DNA of 54,257 nucleotides from DATEVL01 sp035471625 (GCA_035471625.1 DATIPT010000154.1:1-54257), one strand, 5' to 3'; positions 16,190-24,635 are shown, counted from the first letter of the stretch. Notes: generated from the sequence alone by a model not told the origin. Program-made: numbers and translations.

Positions 16190-16984
16190 ATGCCCTTCGT
16201 CAGCCAGCAGCCCCTCCCGGAGGGCCGCGCAGCCAAAATCGTCGTCGAGCACCTGACGATCGTCTACTCTGACGGGCGCGAGTCGCTGCGGGACATCAGC
16301 CTGACGATTCCGGCCAACGCCATCACCGTCCTCTTCGGGCCCGCCGGCGGCGGAAAGTCGACCTTGCTCCGGGCGATCAACCGCCTCAACGACCTGACCG
16401 ACGTCTTGCGGCTCACAGGTCATATCAGGCTGGACGGGGTCGACATCCTGACCCGAGAGACCGACGTGATCGGCCTGCGCCGACGGGTGGGAATGGTGTT
16501 CGCTCGGCCCGTCGTCCTGCCGATGACGATTCGCCAGAACGTCACCTATGGCCTCGAGTTGGCCGGCCAGCGCGACCGACGCCGCCTGGACGATGCCGTC
16601 CATCGGAGCCTGTCGGCGGCGGCGCTGTGGGACGAGGTCCACGACCGCCTCGATCAGCCGGCGACGTCCCTTTCCGGCGGCCAGCAGCAGCGCCTGTGCC
16701 TGGCGCGGGTCCTGGCCCTCGAACCCGAAGTGATCCTGCTCGACGAACCGACCTCCGGGCTCGATCCGATCTCCACCGAGAAAGTCGAGTTTTCGCTTAA
16801 CGAGCTCAAGGCGAACTACACGATTGTCCTGGTGCCCCACTCGATCCAGCAGGCGGCCCGCATGGCGGACCATGCCGGGTTCATCCTCGGCGGCGAACTG
16901 GTCGAGTTCGCCCCAGGCCGCGAGATCTTCGTCACCCCGCGCGACCCGCGCACCCAGGACTACGTCGAAGGCCGCTTCGGCTAG
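16190..16984 (+). CDS. PstB-like ABC ATPase, second copy, with altered Q-loop
   Basis: The 264-aa product aligns by eye with PstB along its whole length: Walker A GPAGGGKST, signature LSGGQQQRLCLARVLA, Walker B VILLDEPTSGLDP, and H-loop LVPHSIQQAARMADH. The Q-loop, VGMVFQKP in the other copy, reads VGMVFARP here: the glutamine that senses Mg-ATP is Ala. Walker A also has Gly-Gly in place of Ser-Gly-Cys. The start is ATG 16190; a GTG at 16172 is possible. It lies 26 nt after pstA. It may be the working ATPase for this PstCA, an alternate one, or a degenerating copy; the sequence does not decide. Confidence 0.85.
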   Translation: MPFVSQQPLPEGRAAKIVVEHLTIVYSDGRESLRDISLTIPANAITVLFGPAGGGKSTLLRAINRLNDLTDVLRLTGHIRLDGVDILTRETDVIGLRRRVGMVFARPVVLPMTIRQNVTYGLELAGQRDRRRLDDAVHRSLSAAALWDEVHDRLDQPATSLSGGQQQRLCLARVLALEPEVILLDEPTSGLDPISTEKVEFSLNELKANYTIVLVPHSIQQAARMADHAGFILGGELVEFAPGREIFVTPRDPRTQDYVEGRFG

Positions 16985-17036
16985 GCAAATCCATCTTCAT
17001 GGACGCTTGGAGCTTCCGGGGAAGATCGGGGCGCCT

Positions 17037-18581
17037 CTACCTCGCGGCGCGGAGCATCCCCGGTTCCGCCGGATCGTAGACGTACGCCGGCAACCCGGGG
17101 AAGAGGGCAACCACCTCGGGGTCGACCTCGGGGCCCCGCTCGTAGGCCAAGAGGAGATCACTCTCGACAAAGGGCGCGGTCAGCGTGAGCAGGTTTCCGT
17201 ACCCGTGCCAATACGGGTTGCGGCGAACGATCACCAGCGCCCTTCCAGGATGGACAGCTTCGAACGACTCCAGCGCCTGGCGTGTGATCCCAAAGAGGCC
17301 GTATAGTCCTCCGACCCGCCCTGGAAGGTAGCCGAAGAGGTTGACTCCGAGGAGGATCGCAAGCAGCGCCGCCATAGCAAGCCTGCGGGCGCGCCCTGCA
17401 CGGACCTCCGTGCCCAGCCAACCCCCCGCCCAGAGCAACCCCGCGGCGCTGACCACCGCCAACCCCGGAACCGCTTCGACGAAGTAGCGCGGCCCGAGAA
17501 GCCACGAACCGACCCAGTACGCCAGGTAGCAGACCGCGAGGCTGACGAAGGCGCCGACCGCGATCCACCCTTCGGGTCGCTTGCGCGCCGCCCAGAGACC
17601 GACGGGCACGAAAATCCAAGAAACGAACGGCCACCCGAAGAGATCGTGCTGCCACGCCCACAGGCTGTGGCGGGTGTTGATCCACGCCTGGCGCAGCGTG
17701 TGGCCTCCCTCCAGGACGCCGATCCCGGGGCCGAAGCCGATCCGATCGTTGGGCCAAAAGAGTGTGTAGGGGTTGACCCACGGATCTCCTGTCAGCGCCC
17801 ACTGCCACAGCGGCAGCAGGAGGATGACGAAGATCGCCCCCGCACCAAGGCCGAGGAGCTCTCGCCCGACGCCAGGCCGTCGGCGGATCAGAAGCGTCAG
17901 CGCGTGCACGCCAAAGGGAAGGGCGACGGCCAGGGCCGTCAACGGCCGGGTGATCGCAAGCAACCCGAACGATAGCCCGGCCAGTGCCACCAGCAGGCGC
18001 CGACCGGTCATGCCGGGGCCGAGCGGGGCGCCGCCTCTCGGCACGAACAGGTCGAACCAGGCCAGGGAGAAAGCCAACGTCAGGACGATCGTCAGCATGT
18101 GCGGCATCAGATTGCCGGAGAGCATCAGGATCATCGGCGAGGTCGCGACGAGGAGCGCGGCCAGGACCCCGCCCCACCCGCCCGCCAGGCGTGACCCCAG
18201 GCGGTAGGTCAGCCAGACCGCAACTCCAGCGAGCAAAGGATTGACCCAGGCAGGGAATCCGACGAACGCCCCGACCGCCAGTAAGGCCGGCCAGCCTGGC
18301 GGATACTTGCCAAAACGGACCCCGTCGTGATCGACGACGAACGGAACGAGGAAGGACTGCGGCTCCGGAGGGGAAGCCAAGGCGATCCGCCCGTCGGCCA
18401 TGACCTCGGCCTGCCACAGGTTGGCGAATTCGTCTTCGAGGTGCGGAAGCTCCTCGAAAACCGAGACCGCGATCCATCGCGAGGCGGCGACGCAGAGCAG
18501 CGCCACCGCCAGCGCGGCGAGGTCCGTGCGGCGTGGCGCGTTCAGGCTGGACTGGACGTCCGGAACCGCTGTCGATGCCAT
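17037..18581 (-). CDS. GT-C family membrane glycosyltransferase (PMT/ArnT-like)
   Basis: The 514-aa product has 11-13 predicted membrane helices and, after helix 1, an acidic loop with LEDEFANLW, the place where GT-C enzymes keep their catalytic acidic residues. A second periplasmic loop has GVRFGKYPPGWPALLA, the YPPGxP motif common in the dolichyl-phosphate-mannose/undecaprenyl sugar transferase group. A C-terminal soluble part follows. Such enzymes move a sugar from a lipid carrier to protein or glycan outside the membrane; acceptor unknown. It converges on the second pstB with a 52-nt gap. Confidence 0.8.
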   Translation of the reverse strand: MASTAVPDVQSSLNAPRRTDLAALAVALLCVAASRWIAVSVFEELPHLEDEFANLWQAEVMADGRIALASPPEPQSFLVPFVVDHDGVRFGKYPPGWPALLAVGAFVGFPAWVNPLLAGVAVWLTYRLGSRLAGGWGGVLAALLVATSPMILMLSGNLMPHMLTIVLTLAFSLAWFDLFVPRGGAPLGPGMTGRRLLVALAGLSFGLLAITRPLTALAVALPFGVHALTLLIRRRPGVGRELLGLGAGAIFVILLLPLWQWALTGDPWVNPYTLFWPNDRIGFGPGIGVLEGGHTLRQAWINTRHSLWAWQHDLFGWPFVSWIFVPVGLWAARKRPEGWIAVGAFVSLAVCYLAYWVGSWLLGPRYFVEAVPGLAVVSAAGLLWAGGWLGTEVRAGRARRLAMAALLAILLGVNLFGYLPGRVGGLYGLFGITRQALESFEAVHPGRALVIVRRNPYWHGYGNLLTLTAPFVESDLLLAYERGPEVDPEVVALFPGLPAYVYDPAEPGMLRAAR

Positions 18582-18671
18582 CGGTGAAGGTCTTTGATTG
18601 CCGGTCTGCCGTTCTGTCGGCTTCGATTCCGTGCCTGTGAGGCCTCGAGAATCCCGGGCGATCGATCCGGG

Positions 18672-19682
18672 TCAGCTTCGGAGTTCTCGTTCGGTCAGAA
18701 CCGGGCGGATCGCCTCGATCGCCCGGCCATGCAACCCCGTTACGCTGGCCACCACGCCCAGGTTGCCCTCCAGTTGAGCGCCCCTCCCGAAGTCGAGCGC
18801 CTCGCCCCGAACGTCGCTCACCGTTCCGCCAGCCTCCTCGACGGTGATCGTCCCGGCGGCGTGATCCCACACGTTCTCTTTCCTGGTGCCCTGCTTGCGC
18901 GGAAGGCGCACGACGAGATCGCCGTCGCCGGCCGACAGTGCCAGATACTTTACCTGGCTGTCGAGCCGGATCTCCTCCGCGTCCATCTCGAGGCCTTTGC
19001 GAATCTTCGTGAGCCGGCGCCGCGCCTTCCAGCCGCCTTCCACGGAGCGGATCAGGCGCGAATGCCGGCCGTCGACGGAGGGCTTCATCTGCAGGCGGGT
19101 CCATCCCGTGCCCCTTCGCCCGATCGCCCAGGCGCCTTCACCACGGATCGCGAGCGTCACGCAGCCGTCTTCGCCGAAGCCGGCGTACTTCGGGCAGGCC
19201 ATGGCGCCGAGGACGACGTGGCCCCTCTCGATCAGGGCCATCGCCGTGACGTACTGACGCCCCTGGATCAGGCCGATCGTGCCATCAATCGGATCCAGAA
19301 CCCACTTCCGCTGGGAGGACTCAGACGGCGCGTTCGCCAGCCACGTCAGGAACGTCGCTTCATCGATGTCTGGGTGAATCGTCCGCACCGCTTGCGTAGC
19401 CTGTCCAACCATAGGCATGCCCCTCTGAGTCTGGAGAAACCCGGCGTCCTCCTCCGCCTCGAGGGCGTCGTCAGGGAAGTGTTCCGAGAGCAGGCCGGCC
19501 GCAGCGGCCTGGATGGCAAAATCGGCCACGGTGACCGGGGTCCAGTCGTACTTGAGCACCGGCTTGGAGGTGGCCGGACCGATTGCCTCCAGGATTCTGA
19601 AGGACGCCTGCATCGTCTCGAAGGCGAAGCGCGCTTCGCCGTCCCATCGAGTGGAAACCGGAAGGGGAAGAGGCACCGTCAC
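18672..19682 (-). CDS. 3'(2'),5'-bisphosphate nucleotidase / inositol monophosphatase family
   Basis: The 336-aa product carries the metal-binding motifs of the family: AEEDAGF, DPIDGTIGL with GRQYVTAMALIERG, and near the C-terminus WDHAAGTITVEEAGG. The spacing and the GRQY segment resemble the HAL2/MET22 subgroup, which removes the 3' phosphate of PAP made in sulfate assimilation. The start is a GTG at 19682 with AAAGGAG about 12 nt upstream. Exact substrate is inferred from subgroup resemblance only. Confidence 0.85.
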   Translation of the reverse strand: MTVPLPLPVSTRWDGEARFAFETMQASFRILEAIGPATSKPVLKYDWTPVTVADFAIQAAAAGLLSEHFPDDALEAEEDAGFLQTQRGMPMVGQATQAVRTIHPDIDEATFLTWLANAPSESSQRKWVLDPIDGTIGLIQGRQYVTAMALIERGHVVLGAMACPKYAGFGEDGCVTLAIRGEGAWAIGRRGTGWTRLQMKPSVDGRHSRLIRSVEGGWKARRRLTKIRKGLEMDAEEIRLDSQVKYLALSAGDGDLVVRLPRKQGTRKENVWDHAAGTITVEEAGGTVSDVRGEALDFGRGAQLEGNLGVVASVTGLHGRAIEAIRPVLTERELRS

Positions 19683-19825
19683 CTGGTTCTTGCGCTCCTT
19701 TCCAGCGCAGACCGCCGGGGAGGTCCGCCCCGGACCCGGAAGCCCGTGGGGCTATCGTGCCCAGGACCGATCCTGTACTTCGTGGGCTGCCTTGCTCGGT
19801 TTCGGGGCTCCGACGGCGCGCCAGT

Positions 19826-19831
19826 TACAAT
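19826..19831 (+). promoter_or_regulatory. -10 box TACAAT of the sugar dehydrogenase gene
   Basis: TACAAT lies 26 nt before the GTG start, with GAGG as ribosome site at 19848-19851. The -35 is not evident. Confidence 0.4.
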
Positions 19832-19857
19832 TCTATCAACCGCAATCGAGGTCCTTC

Positions 19858-21090
19858 GTGCGTTTGCGCATCGCCGTCTTGGTCCCTGCTCTGCTCGCGT
19901 GCGCCCTCCTTCCGCCGCGCACCTCGCCGACGCCTCCGCCCGCCCCGGTCATCTCTGTACCTACACCCACAACCGAGCCTTTACAGGAGACCCTGGCGCC
20001 TTCGGCAACCGCTCCGTCGTCGGCAGCCAGTCTGCCGGATCCGTCCGGGTACGCTTGGGTGACGGTCGTCGAAGGATTGCGCATCCCGCTCGACGTCCAG
20101 AACGCCGGGGATGGGCGGCTGTTCGTCGTCGAGCAGTCGGGGGTCATCCGGGTGTTTGATCCGGCGGCGTCGGACACCGAGGTCTTTCTGGATATCGGTG
20201 ATCGCGTCGGCGACCAGGGCAATGAGCAGGGCCTGCTCGGGTTGGCCTTCCACCCGGATTTCGACTCGAACGGGTTTTTCTACGTCAACTACACCGACAA
20301 CCGCGGCGATACTGTGATCGCCCGTTTCACGGCCACCCCGGCGGGCGGTGCCGCCGATCCCGGAAGCGAGTACATCATCCTCACCTATGGCCAACCGTAT
20401 GCGAACCACAACGGCGGCGGCCTGGCCTTCGGACCGGATCGGATGCTGTACATCGGCGCCGGCGACGGCGGGTCGGCCGGAGATCCCGAAGGTCGGGCGC
20501 AGAACCCCGACACCGTCCTCGGGAAACTGCTGCGCATCGACGTCGATGGCGCCGATCCGTACGCGGTGCCTGCCGACAACCCCTACGTTTCCGGAGGCGG
20601 CCGGCCAGAGATTTGGGCCCTGGGCCTGCGCAATCCATGGCGCTTCGCCTTCGACCGGCAGACCGGCGATCTGTACATCGCCGACGTGGGGCAGAACCAG
20701 TGGGAGGAAGTCAACGTCCTCCCTGCCGGCACGCCCGGTGGCCAGAATCTAGGCTGGGACTACCGCGAAGGCTTCGAGCCCTATGAGGGAACCGCCCCGC
20801 CCGGATTGACCGATCCGGTCGCGGTCTACTCCCATGCGGAAGGCTGCTCGGTCACGGGCGGGGTCGTTGTGCGCGATCCGTCGCTGCCGGAATGGAGCGG
20901 TGTCTACTTGTACGGAGACTTCTGCACCGGGCGCGTCTGGGGACTCGTGCGCAGCGCCGACGGCGGTTGGCAAAACGAAGCGCTCTTCGATATTGACCGC
21001 CAGATCACGTCTTTCGGGGTCGGCGCCGACGGGGCGGTGTATCTCGTCGATCGATCCGGCAGCGTCTCCCGGCTCTCGCCAACCGAATAG
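19858..21090 (+). CDS. PQQ-dependent aldose/sorbosone dehydrogenase-like protein
   Basis: The 410-aa product has a signal peptide (VPALLACALL), a Pro/Thr-rich linker to about residue 60, and a six-bladed beta-propeller of the soluble glucose/sorbosone dehydrogenase family. Diagnostic segments are GLRIPLDV, DGRLFVVEQSGVIRVF, GNEQGLLGLAFHPDF, YANHNGGGLAFGPDRMLYIGAGDGG, and RNPWRFAFDRQTGDLYIADVGQN with WGYDYREG-like WDYREGFEPYEG. It oxidises sugars outside the cytoplasm with PQQ as cofactor, if the cofactor is available; no PQQ genes are in view. The GTG start is supported by GAGG upstream and the preceding TACAAT. Confidence 0.9.
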   Translation: MRLRIAVLVPALLACALLPPRTSPTPPPAPVISVPTPTTEPLQETLAPSATAPSSAASLPDPSGYAWVTVVEGLRIPLDVQNAGDGRLFVVEQSGVIRVFDPAASDTEVFLDIGDRVGDQGNEQGLLGLAFHPDFDSNGFFYVNYTDNRGDTVIARFTATPAGGAADPGSEYIILTYGQPYANHNGGGLAFGPDRMLYIGAGDGGSAGDPEGRAQNPDTVLGKLLRIDVDGADPYAVPADNPYVSGGGRPEIWALGLRNPWRFAFDRQTGDLYIADVGQNQWEEVNVLPAGTPGGQNLGWDYREGFEPYEGTAPPGLTDPVAVYSHAEGCSVTGGVVVRDPSLPEWSGVYLYGDFCTGRVWGLVRSADGGWQNEALFDIDRQITSFGVGADGAVYLVDRSGSVSRLSPTE

Positions 21091-21115
21091 ACCGCCGGCG
21101 CCCGGCGCGCCTGGC

Positions 21116-21709
21116 CTAGCTCTGCGCCTTCGGAGCCACAGCGGGATCGCGCCGGCGCCTTCGCCGGAACGGGAGGTAGCGTGCCGTCCTGCGCATGTAG
21201 TCCCGGCAGGCCGGGAGGCGATGGCGCTGCTCCCAGTCCCACAGTTCGAGGATCAGATTCCAGGCCAAAAGCACCGCGAAGGCGCACAGCCAGACCGCCG
21301 GGCGGCCACTGAGGATAGCCAGGCCGATCAGGACGGTCGATAGACCGAGGACGATCGGGCGCCGGATCGTGCGATAGGGCTGGCGCAGCTCGTCACGCTC
21401 GGGGCGCCAGGCTCGGCGGGGCTTCCAACCGCGCGCTCGCAATCCCCACCCGGCGAGCATTCCGCCGGCCAGCGTCAGAGCCCACCCCGACACGGAGGCG
21501 ATCAACGTGATCGGCGGAGGAACGGGCGAGAGATCCCACGCCCAGTAGATCGCCCATCCGAACGCCGCCGCAGCGCACGCCGCCGCAGCCAAGGCGGGAA
21601 CCTCGAGCCACGGGCCCAGGGTCCGAGCGGCTCGGCGGAACAGGACTGCGCTGCATCCGGCGAGCCATCCGCCGATGATGATCAACAGGAAGGGATACGA
21701 GGCGAGCAC
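21116..21709 (-). CDS. membrane protein resembling ICMT-type methyltransferases
   Basis: The 197-aa product has about five predicted helices. The C-terminal third (YRTIRRPIVLGLSTVLIGLA and ELWDWEQRHRLPACRDYMRRTARYLPF) follows the pattern of the isoprenylcysteine carboxyl methyltransferase superfamily, where a His/Arg-Pro-hydrophobic turn precedes an acidic E-x-E...Y-x-x-Y helix. The usual RHP is RRP here, so activity is uncertain. The start GTG at 21709 was taken because the preceding gene ends 11 nt upstream; longer frames are shadows of that gene. Confidence 0.62.
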   Translation of the reverse strand: MLASYPFLLIIIGGWLAGCSAVLFRRAARTLGPWLEVPALAAAACAAAAFGWAIYWAWDLSPVPPPITLIASVSGWALTLAGGMLAGWGLRARGWKPRRAWRPERDELRQPYRTIRRPIVLGLSTVLIGLAILSGRPAVWLCAFAVLLAWNLILELWDWEQRHRLPACRDYMRRTARYLPFRRRRRRDPAVAPKAQS

Positions 21710-21720
21710 GCTCGCGAAGT

Positions 21721-22707
21721 CTAGCGCGCCGCGAGGACGAAGACAACCGCCAGGAGCAACGCCATTCCCGCCAAGGCGGTGAAGCCCAGGCCGGCGACCA
21801 GGACGCCGACCGCCAATCCCGAACGGAAGCCGCCGCCCGGGTCCGGTGCCGCCTGGGGAACGGGGATCGGTCGAGCGGCCGTTGCCAGGTACAGACCCGC
21901 CAGCAGCACGACGCCCAAGAACATCGCCGGCGCGAACGTCAGGCCGAGGCGGATCAGCGTCTCGGCGGGCAGCCGGTCCGCCAGCCATGCCAGGCGTTCG
22001 GGCGAAGGCAAGACCAGGACGACGCCGCTCGCCGTCATCACGAGGAGACCGGCGGCCGGGACCAAGATCAGGATCGCCCCGAGGCGAGCGACGCGCGCCG
22101 CGGTCCACATCGCCGCCGGGGAGGGCTCCTCGGCGGCGACTTCGGTCGCTACGCCGGCCGGCACGAAGCCAAAGATCAATCCCAGACCCACCGCCGCCAA
22201 GGCGATCAGGGGCGAGAGGTCGAACAGACGTGTCAGCAGGCTCGTCGCCGGGAGGGCATCGAGTAGGGCATCGACCCGCGACGGGGCCACGAACGCGACC
22301 ACTTGCACGGCGGCGACGAACACCAGAAACGGCACCGTCAACCACAGCGACCGCCGCGCCAGGCCTCCGCGCTGACGGGCGCGTACACCCCGCCGCCGCA
22401 CGGGCCGGGTGGCTTCGGCCGCCTCCTGCCGCGACCCGTCGCTGATGTACAGGACGGCCATGACGACCACGGCCATCAGCGTCGCCGGGGCGAAGATCAG
22501 GGCGGTCCGGATGAGGTCGTCGCCCGGAAGGCGAGCCAGCCATGCGTTGAAGCGGGCCGGGCGCATGTAGAAGACGGCCAGAGCCACCACCGAGAGGAAC
22601 AGGAAGACCACCGACGGCGGCAGCACGATCGCCGCCAGGATCTGGCTCGGGCCCCAGCGGCCTCTGGTGCCGGGGGAAGGCTGCACGTCTGCAGGTGATG
22701 AAGGCAT
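21721..22707 (-). CDS. polytopic membrane protein with three internal repeats
   Basis: The 328-aa product has about eight hydrophobic segments. Three copies of one unit are visible: around residues 50-90 (ARFNAWLARLPGDDLIRTAL then IFAPATLMAVVVMAVLY), about 135-180 (SRVDALLDALPATSLLTRLF), and about 230-275 (ERLAWLADRLPAETLIRLGL then TFAPAMFLGVVLLAGLY). Each has an amphipathic W/L-LPxxTLIR helix outside the membrane followed by a hydrophobic helix. No family is recognised. Positioned divergent to the LuxR-HTH gene across an SOS-like promoter and 11 nt upstream of the ICMT-like gene. Confidence 0.75.
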   Translation of the reverse strand: MPSSPADVQPSPGTRGRWGPSQILAAIVLPPSVVFLFLSVVALAVFYMRPARFNAWLARLPGDDLIRTALIFAPATLMAVVVMAVLYISDGSRQEAAEATRPVRRRGVRARQRGGLARRSLWLTVPFLVFVAAVQVVAFVAPSRVDALLDALPATSLLTRLFDLSPLIALAAVGLGLIFGFVPAGVATEVAAEEPSPAAMWTAARVARLGAILILVPAAGLLVMTASGVVLVLPSPERLAWLADRLPAETLIRLGLTFAPAMFLGVVLLAGLYLATAARPIPVPQAAPDPGGGFRSGLAVGVLVAGLGFTALAGMALLLAVVFVLAAR

Positions 22708-22745
22708 CGGCTGCGCGACGGCAGTGTACCTGTGGGGCTCTGAGT

Positions 22746-22774
22746 TTGACAGTAGAACAAATGTTCGGTATACT
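22746..22774 (+). promoter_or_regulatory. sigma70-type promoter with LexA-like box in the spacer
   Basis: TTGACA (22746-22751) and TATACT (22769-22774) are 17 nt apart, close to consensus. Inside the spacer GAACAAATGTTC (22755-22766) forms GAACA-N2-TGTTC, which matches the GAAC-N4-GTTC LexA box of Gram-positive and related bacteria. A repressor there would block RNA polymerase. The same half-sites recur at 48704-48717. Confidence 0.75.
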
Positions 22775-22788
22775 GGAGGCAGGTTCCA

Positions 22789-23208
22789 GTGTGGCTTCAG
22801 CTCCCCCGCCCTCCCGAGGCCCAGTCCTCGGACGAACCGGCTTCGGGCCAGATCCTGGTCGAGGCCGGGGATGATGTCACCCGGTCGCTGCTCCTGGCGG
22901 CCGAAGCGCGCGGCGAGGCGCCCGAGGCGGTCGTCGCCGACCTGCTGCGCCGCGGCCTAGAACACGAGCACCGCCGGCTAGAGGCCGAGGCCGCCCTGGC
23001 CACCTTGACCCCGCGCCAACAGGAGATCACCCGCCTCGTGCTCCGGGGTCAGACAAATCAGCAGATCGCTCGGGCCTTGTGGCTCTCGCCTGAGACGGTC
23101 AAGACCCACCTGCGCCGCACCTTCGATCGCTTCGCCGTGCGCAGCAAGGCCGAATTGCGATTGCTGCTGGCGCACCTGGACGCAGGACCTAGCCCTCAGG
23201 GGGAATGA
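22789..23208 (+). CDS. LuxR-type HTH protein, candidate SOS-regulated
   Basis: The 139-aa product has a LuxR_C helix-turn-helix over residues about 72-128 (LTPRQQEITRLVLRGQTNQQIARALWLSPETVKTHLRRTF region) and a 70-residue N-terminal part with no receiver or sensor domain recognised. The short N-terminal helix pair (ARGEAPEAVVADLLRRGLEHEHRRLEAEAAL) could form a dimerisation coiled coil. The start is a GTG with GGAGG 9 nt upstream. The promoter carries a LexA-like box. Confidence 0.85.
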   Translation: MWLQLPRPPEAQSSDEPASGQILVEAGDDVTRSLLLAAEARGEAPEAVVADLLRRGLEHEHRRLEAEAALATLTPRQQEITRLVLRGQTNQQIARALWLSPETVKTHLRRTFDRFAVRSKAELRLLLAHLDAGPSPQGE

Positions 23209-23272
23209 ACGCCCGCCGCGCGCCAACCCACCCGCGCGCATGAGTCCAAGCCCAGGCGAACCATCCCCCGGC

Positions 23273-23301
23273 TTGACGCCCAGGCACACAGGGGCTATAC
23301 T
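23273..23301 (+). promoter_or_regulatory. promoter of the toxin-antitoxin pair
   Basis: TTGACG (23273-23278) and TATACT (23296-23301) are 17 nt apart. An ATG at 23302 directly after the box would begin before the transcript starts and was rejected as translation start. Confidence 0.65.
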
Positions 23302-23337
23302 ATGACAGAAGCTACGACAATTAATACGACAGCAATC
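23302..23337 (+). repeat. three 12-nt direct repeats downstream of the TA promoter
   Basis: ATGACA (23302), ACGACA (23314) and ACGACA (23326) start exactly 12 nt apart, each followed by a 6-nt variable tail. They begin at the transcription start region, so they look like an autorepressor operator read by a helical-phased multimer of the antitoxin. Confidence 0.55.
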
Positions 23338-23352
23338 CCACAGGCAGCGATC

Positions 23353-23721
23353 ATGACGGACTCCCTGGTCAGAGAACTCGAGCTCAGCGAGGCGAGGACA
23401 ACCTTCGCCAAGTTCCGGGACGAGTACGAGTGGGACAACGCCGACCTCGCCGCCGCGCTCCAGGTCGACCGCCGAACGGTCCAACGCTATCGCAGCGGCG
23501 CCAGCTATCCAACTCGCCGGGTCCGCAGCAGCATCGCCGACTTGCGAGAGCTGGCCATCCTCCTCGACGAGATCTTCGCCGACGACGCCGATGCGCTCCG
23601 TTGGCTCAACAAGGGAGTCCCGGTGCTCAAGGGGCGCCGTCCGATCGACCTGATCAAGCGGGGCAAGCTCTCCGAGGTCGTCACAGCTCTCAACACCTAC
23701 CACTCCGGCGCCTTCCGGTGA
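23353..23721 (+). CDS. Xre/MbcA/ParS-type antitoxin
   Basis: The 122-aa product has an N-terminal Xre-like helix-turn-helix (DLAAALQVDRRTVQRYRSG) and a C-terminal DUF2384-like domain with WLNKGVPVLKGRRPIDLIKRGKLSEVVTAL, whose W-L-N/T-P-x-x-x-L-x-G-x-x-P motif is typical of the antitoxin set. It overlaps the RES toxin by GTGA at 23718-23721, the standard coupling of this system. It likely represses its own promoter through the 12-nt repeats. Confidence 0.85.
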   Translation: MTDSLVRELELSEARTTFAKFRDEYEWDNADLAAALQVDRRTVQRYRSGASYPTRRVRSSIADLRELAILLDEIFADDADALRWLNKGVPVLKGRRPIDLIKRGKLSEVVTALNTYHSGAFR

Positions 23722-24203
23722 GGTTCCAGGGAAAGGTATGGAGACACATCCCTGCCGGATCATTCGCTCTGCACGTCGGCCGGATCCTCGGCGCCGACGG
23801 TCGCTGGAATCGGGTCGGGGTCTACGGGTGTCTCTACACCGCTCTGACCCAGAAGGGAGCCATCGCGGAGTGGCGCAAGACCCTTCGAGGTCTTGACGAT
23901 ACCCCCAAGCGGCGCGACGTCGTCTCGATCGTCGTTGACGTCTCACCCATCGTCGATCTGACCGATCCCGCGTCGTCCCCCATTCCCCCGAACTCCCCGT
24001 TCCTGACCGGTGACACCGACGAAGACCTGGAGCAGTGCCGGCAGCTGGCCGATACCGTGCGCTCCTTTGGCTACGTCGGTATCCTGGCTCCGTCGGCTGC
24101 GCTTCCAGGGGCGAAGAACCTGATCATCTACATCGACGGCCCGGCTTCGGCCGTGTCCCTCGAAGATGGAGGCAATCGCACGGCCATCACCCGAGGCCCC
24201 TAG
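23718..24203 (+). CDS. RES-domain toxin
   Basis: The 161-aa product has the RES fold signature: WRHIPAGSFA with R and, later, GRWNRVGVYGCLYTA, then EWRK. RES toxins consume NAD+ in characterised cases. The GTG start overlaps the antitoxin stop. The usual RES core residues R, E and S can be seen in order, though exact catalytic positions were not aligned. Confidence 0.8.
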   Translation: MRFQGKVWRHIPAGSFALHVGRILGADGRWNRVGVYGCLYTALTQKGAIAEWRKTLRGLDDTPKRRDVVSIVVDVSPIVDLTDPASSPIPPNSPFLTGDTDEDLEQCRQLADTVRSFGYVGILAPSAALPGAKNLIIYIDGPASAVSLEDGGNRTAITRGP

Positions 24204-24251
24204 GACCGCCCGACCGGTCCTCGATGGGGCCCGAATGCGCCTTCGGCCGGA

Positions 24252-24257
24252 TACAAT
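24252..24257 (+). promoter_or_regulatory. -10 box TACAAT of the TfoX-N gene
   Basis: TACAAT lies 48 nt before the GTG start; no -35 match at 17 nt. An AAGGAG ribosome site lies closer to the start. Confidence 0.35.
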
Positions 24258-24305
24258 CCTCAGCCCCCCGAGAATCGGGCCGCGCCGAACGCGAAGGAGC
24301 CACCC

Positions 24306-24635
24306 GTGCCCTACAACGAAGTGCTCGCGGAAAGGATCCGCCGTGCCCTGAAAGGGACGCGATCTCTGACCGAGATGAAGATGTTCGGCGGGATCGGCTT
24401 CCTCGTCCGGGGAAACTTGGCCTGCGGGGTGATCGGCAATGAGATGATGGTCCGCGTTGGCCCCGATAATCACGCCACGACGCTCAAGGAACCCCACGTG
24501 CGACCCTTCGACATGACCGGCCGCCCGTCGAAGGGCTGGGTCGTGGTTCGCGCTTCGGGCCTAAAGGACGACGCCGCCTTGCGAAGCTGGGCCCGGCGTG
24601 GGGTAGCCTTCGCGAAGAGCCTGCCCCCAAAGTAG
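24306..24635 (+). CDS. TfoX N-terminal domain protein
   Basis: The 109-aa product matches the TfoX_N pattern from end to end: MKMFGGIGFLVRGNLACGVIG, then MVRVGPDN, then RPFDMTGRPSKGWVVV and SWARRGVAFAKSLPPK. The domain is small and stand-alone here; its cellular role is unknown. A GTG start is used with AAGGAG 6 nt upstream. Confidence 0.85.
   Translation: MPYNEVLAERIRRALKGTRSLTEMKMFGGIGFLVRGNLACGVIGNEMMVRVGPDNHATTLKEPHVRPFDMTGRPSKGWVVVRASGLKDDAALRSWARRGVAFAKSLPPK

Noticed and set aside
23302..23304. ATG 23302 as start of the antitoxin
   Set aside because: It directly follows the -10 box TATACT; the transcript begins downstream, so ATG 23353 is used.
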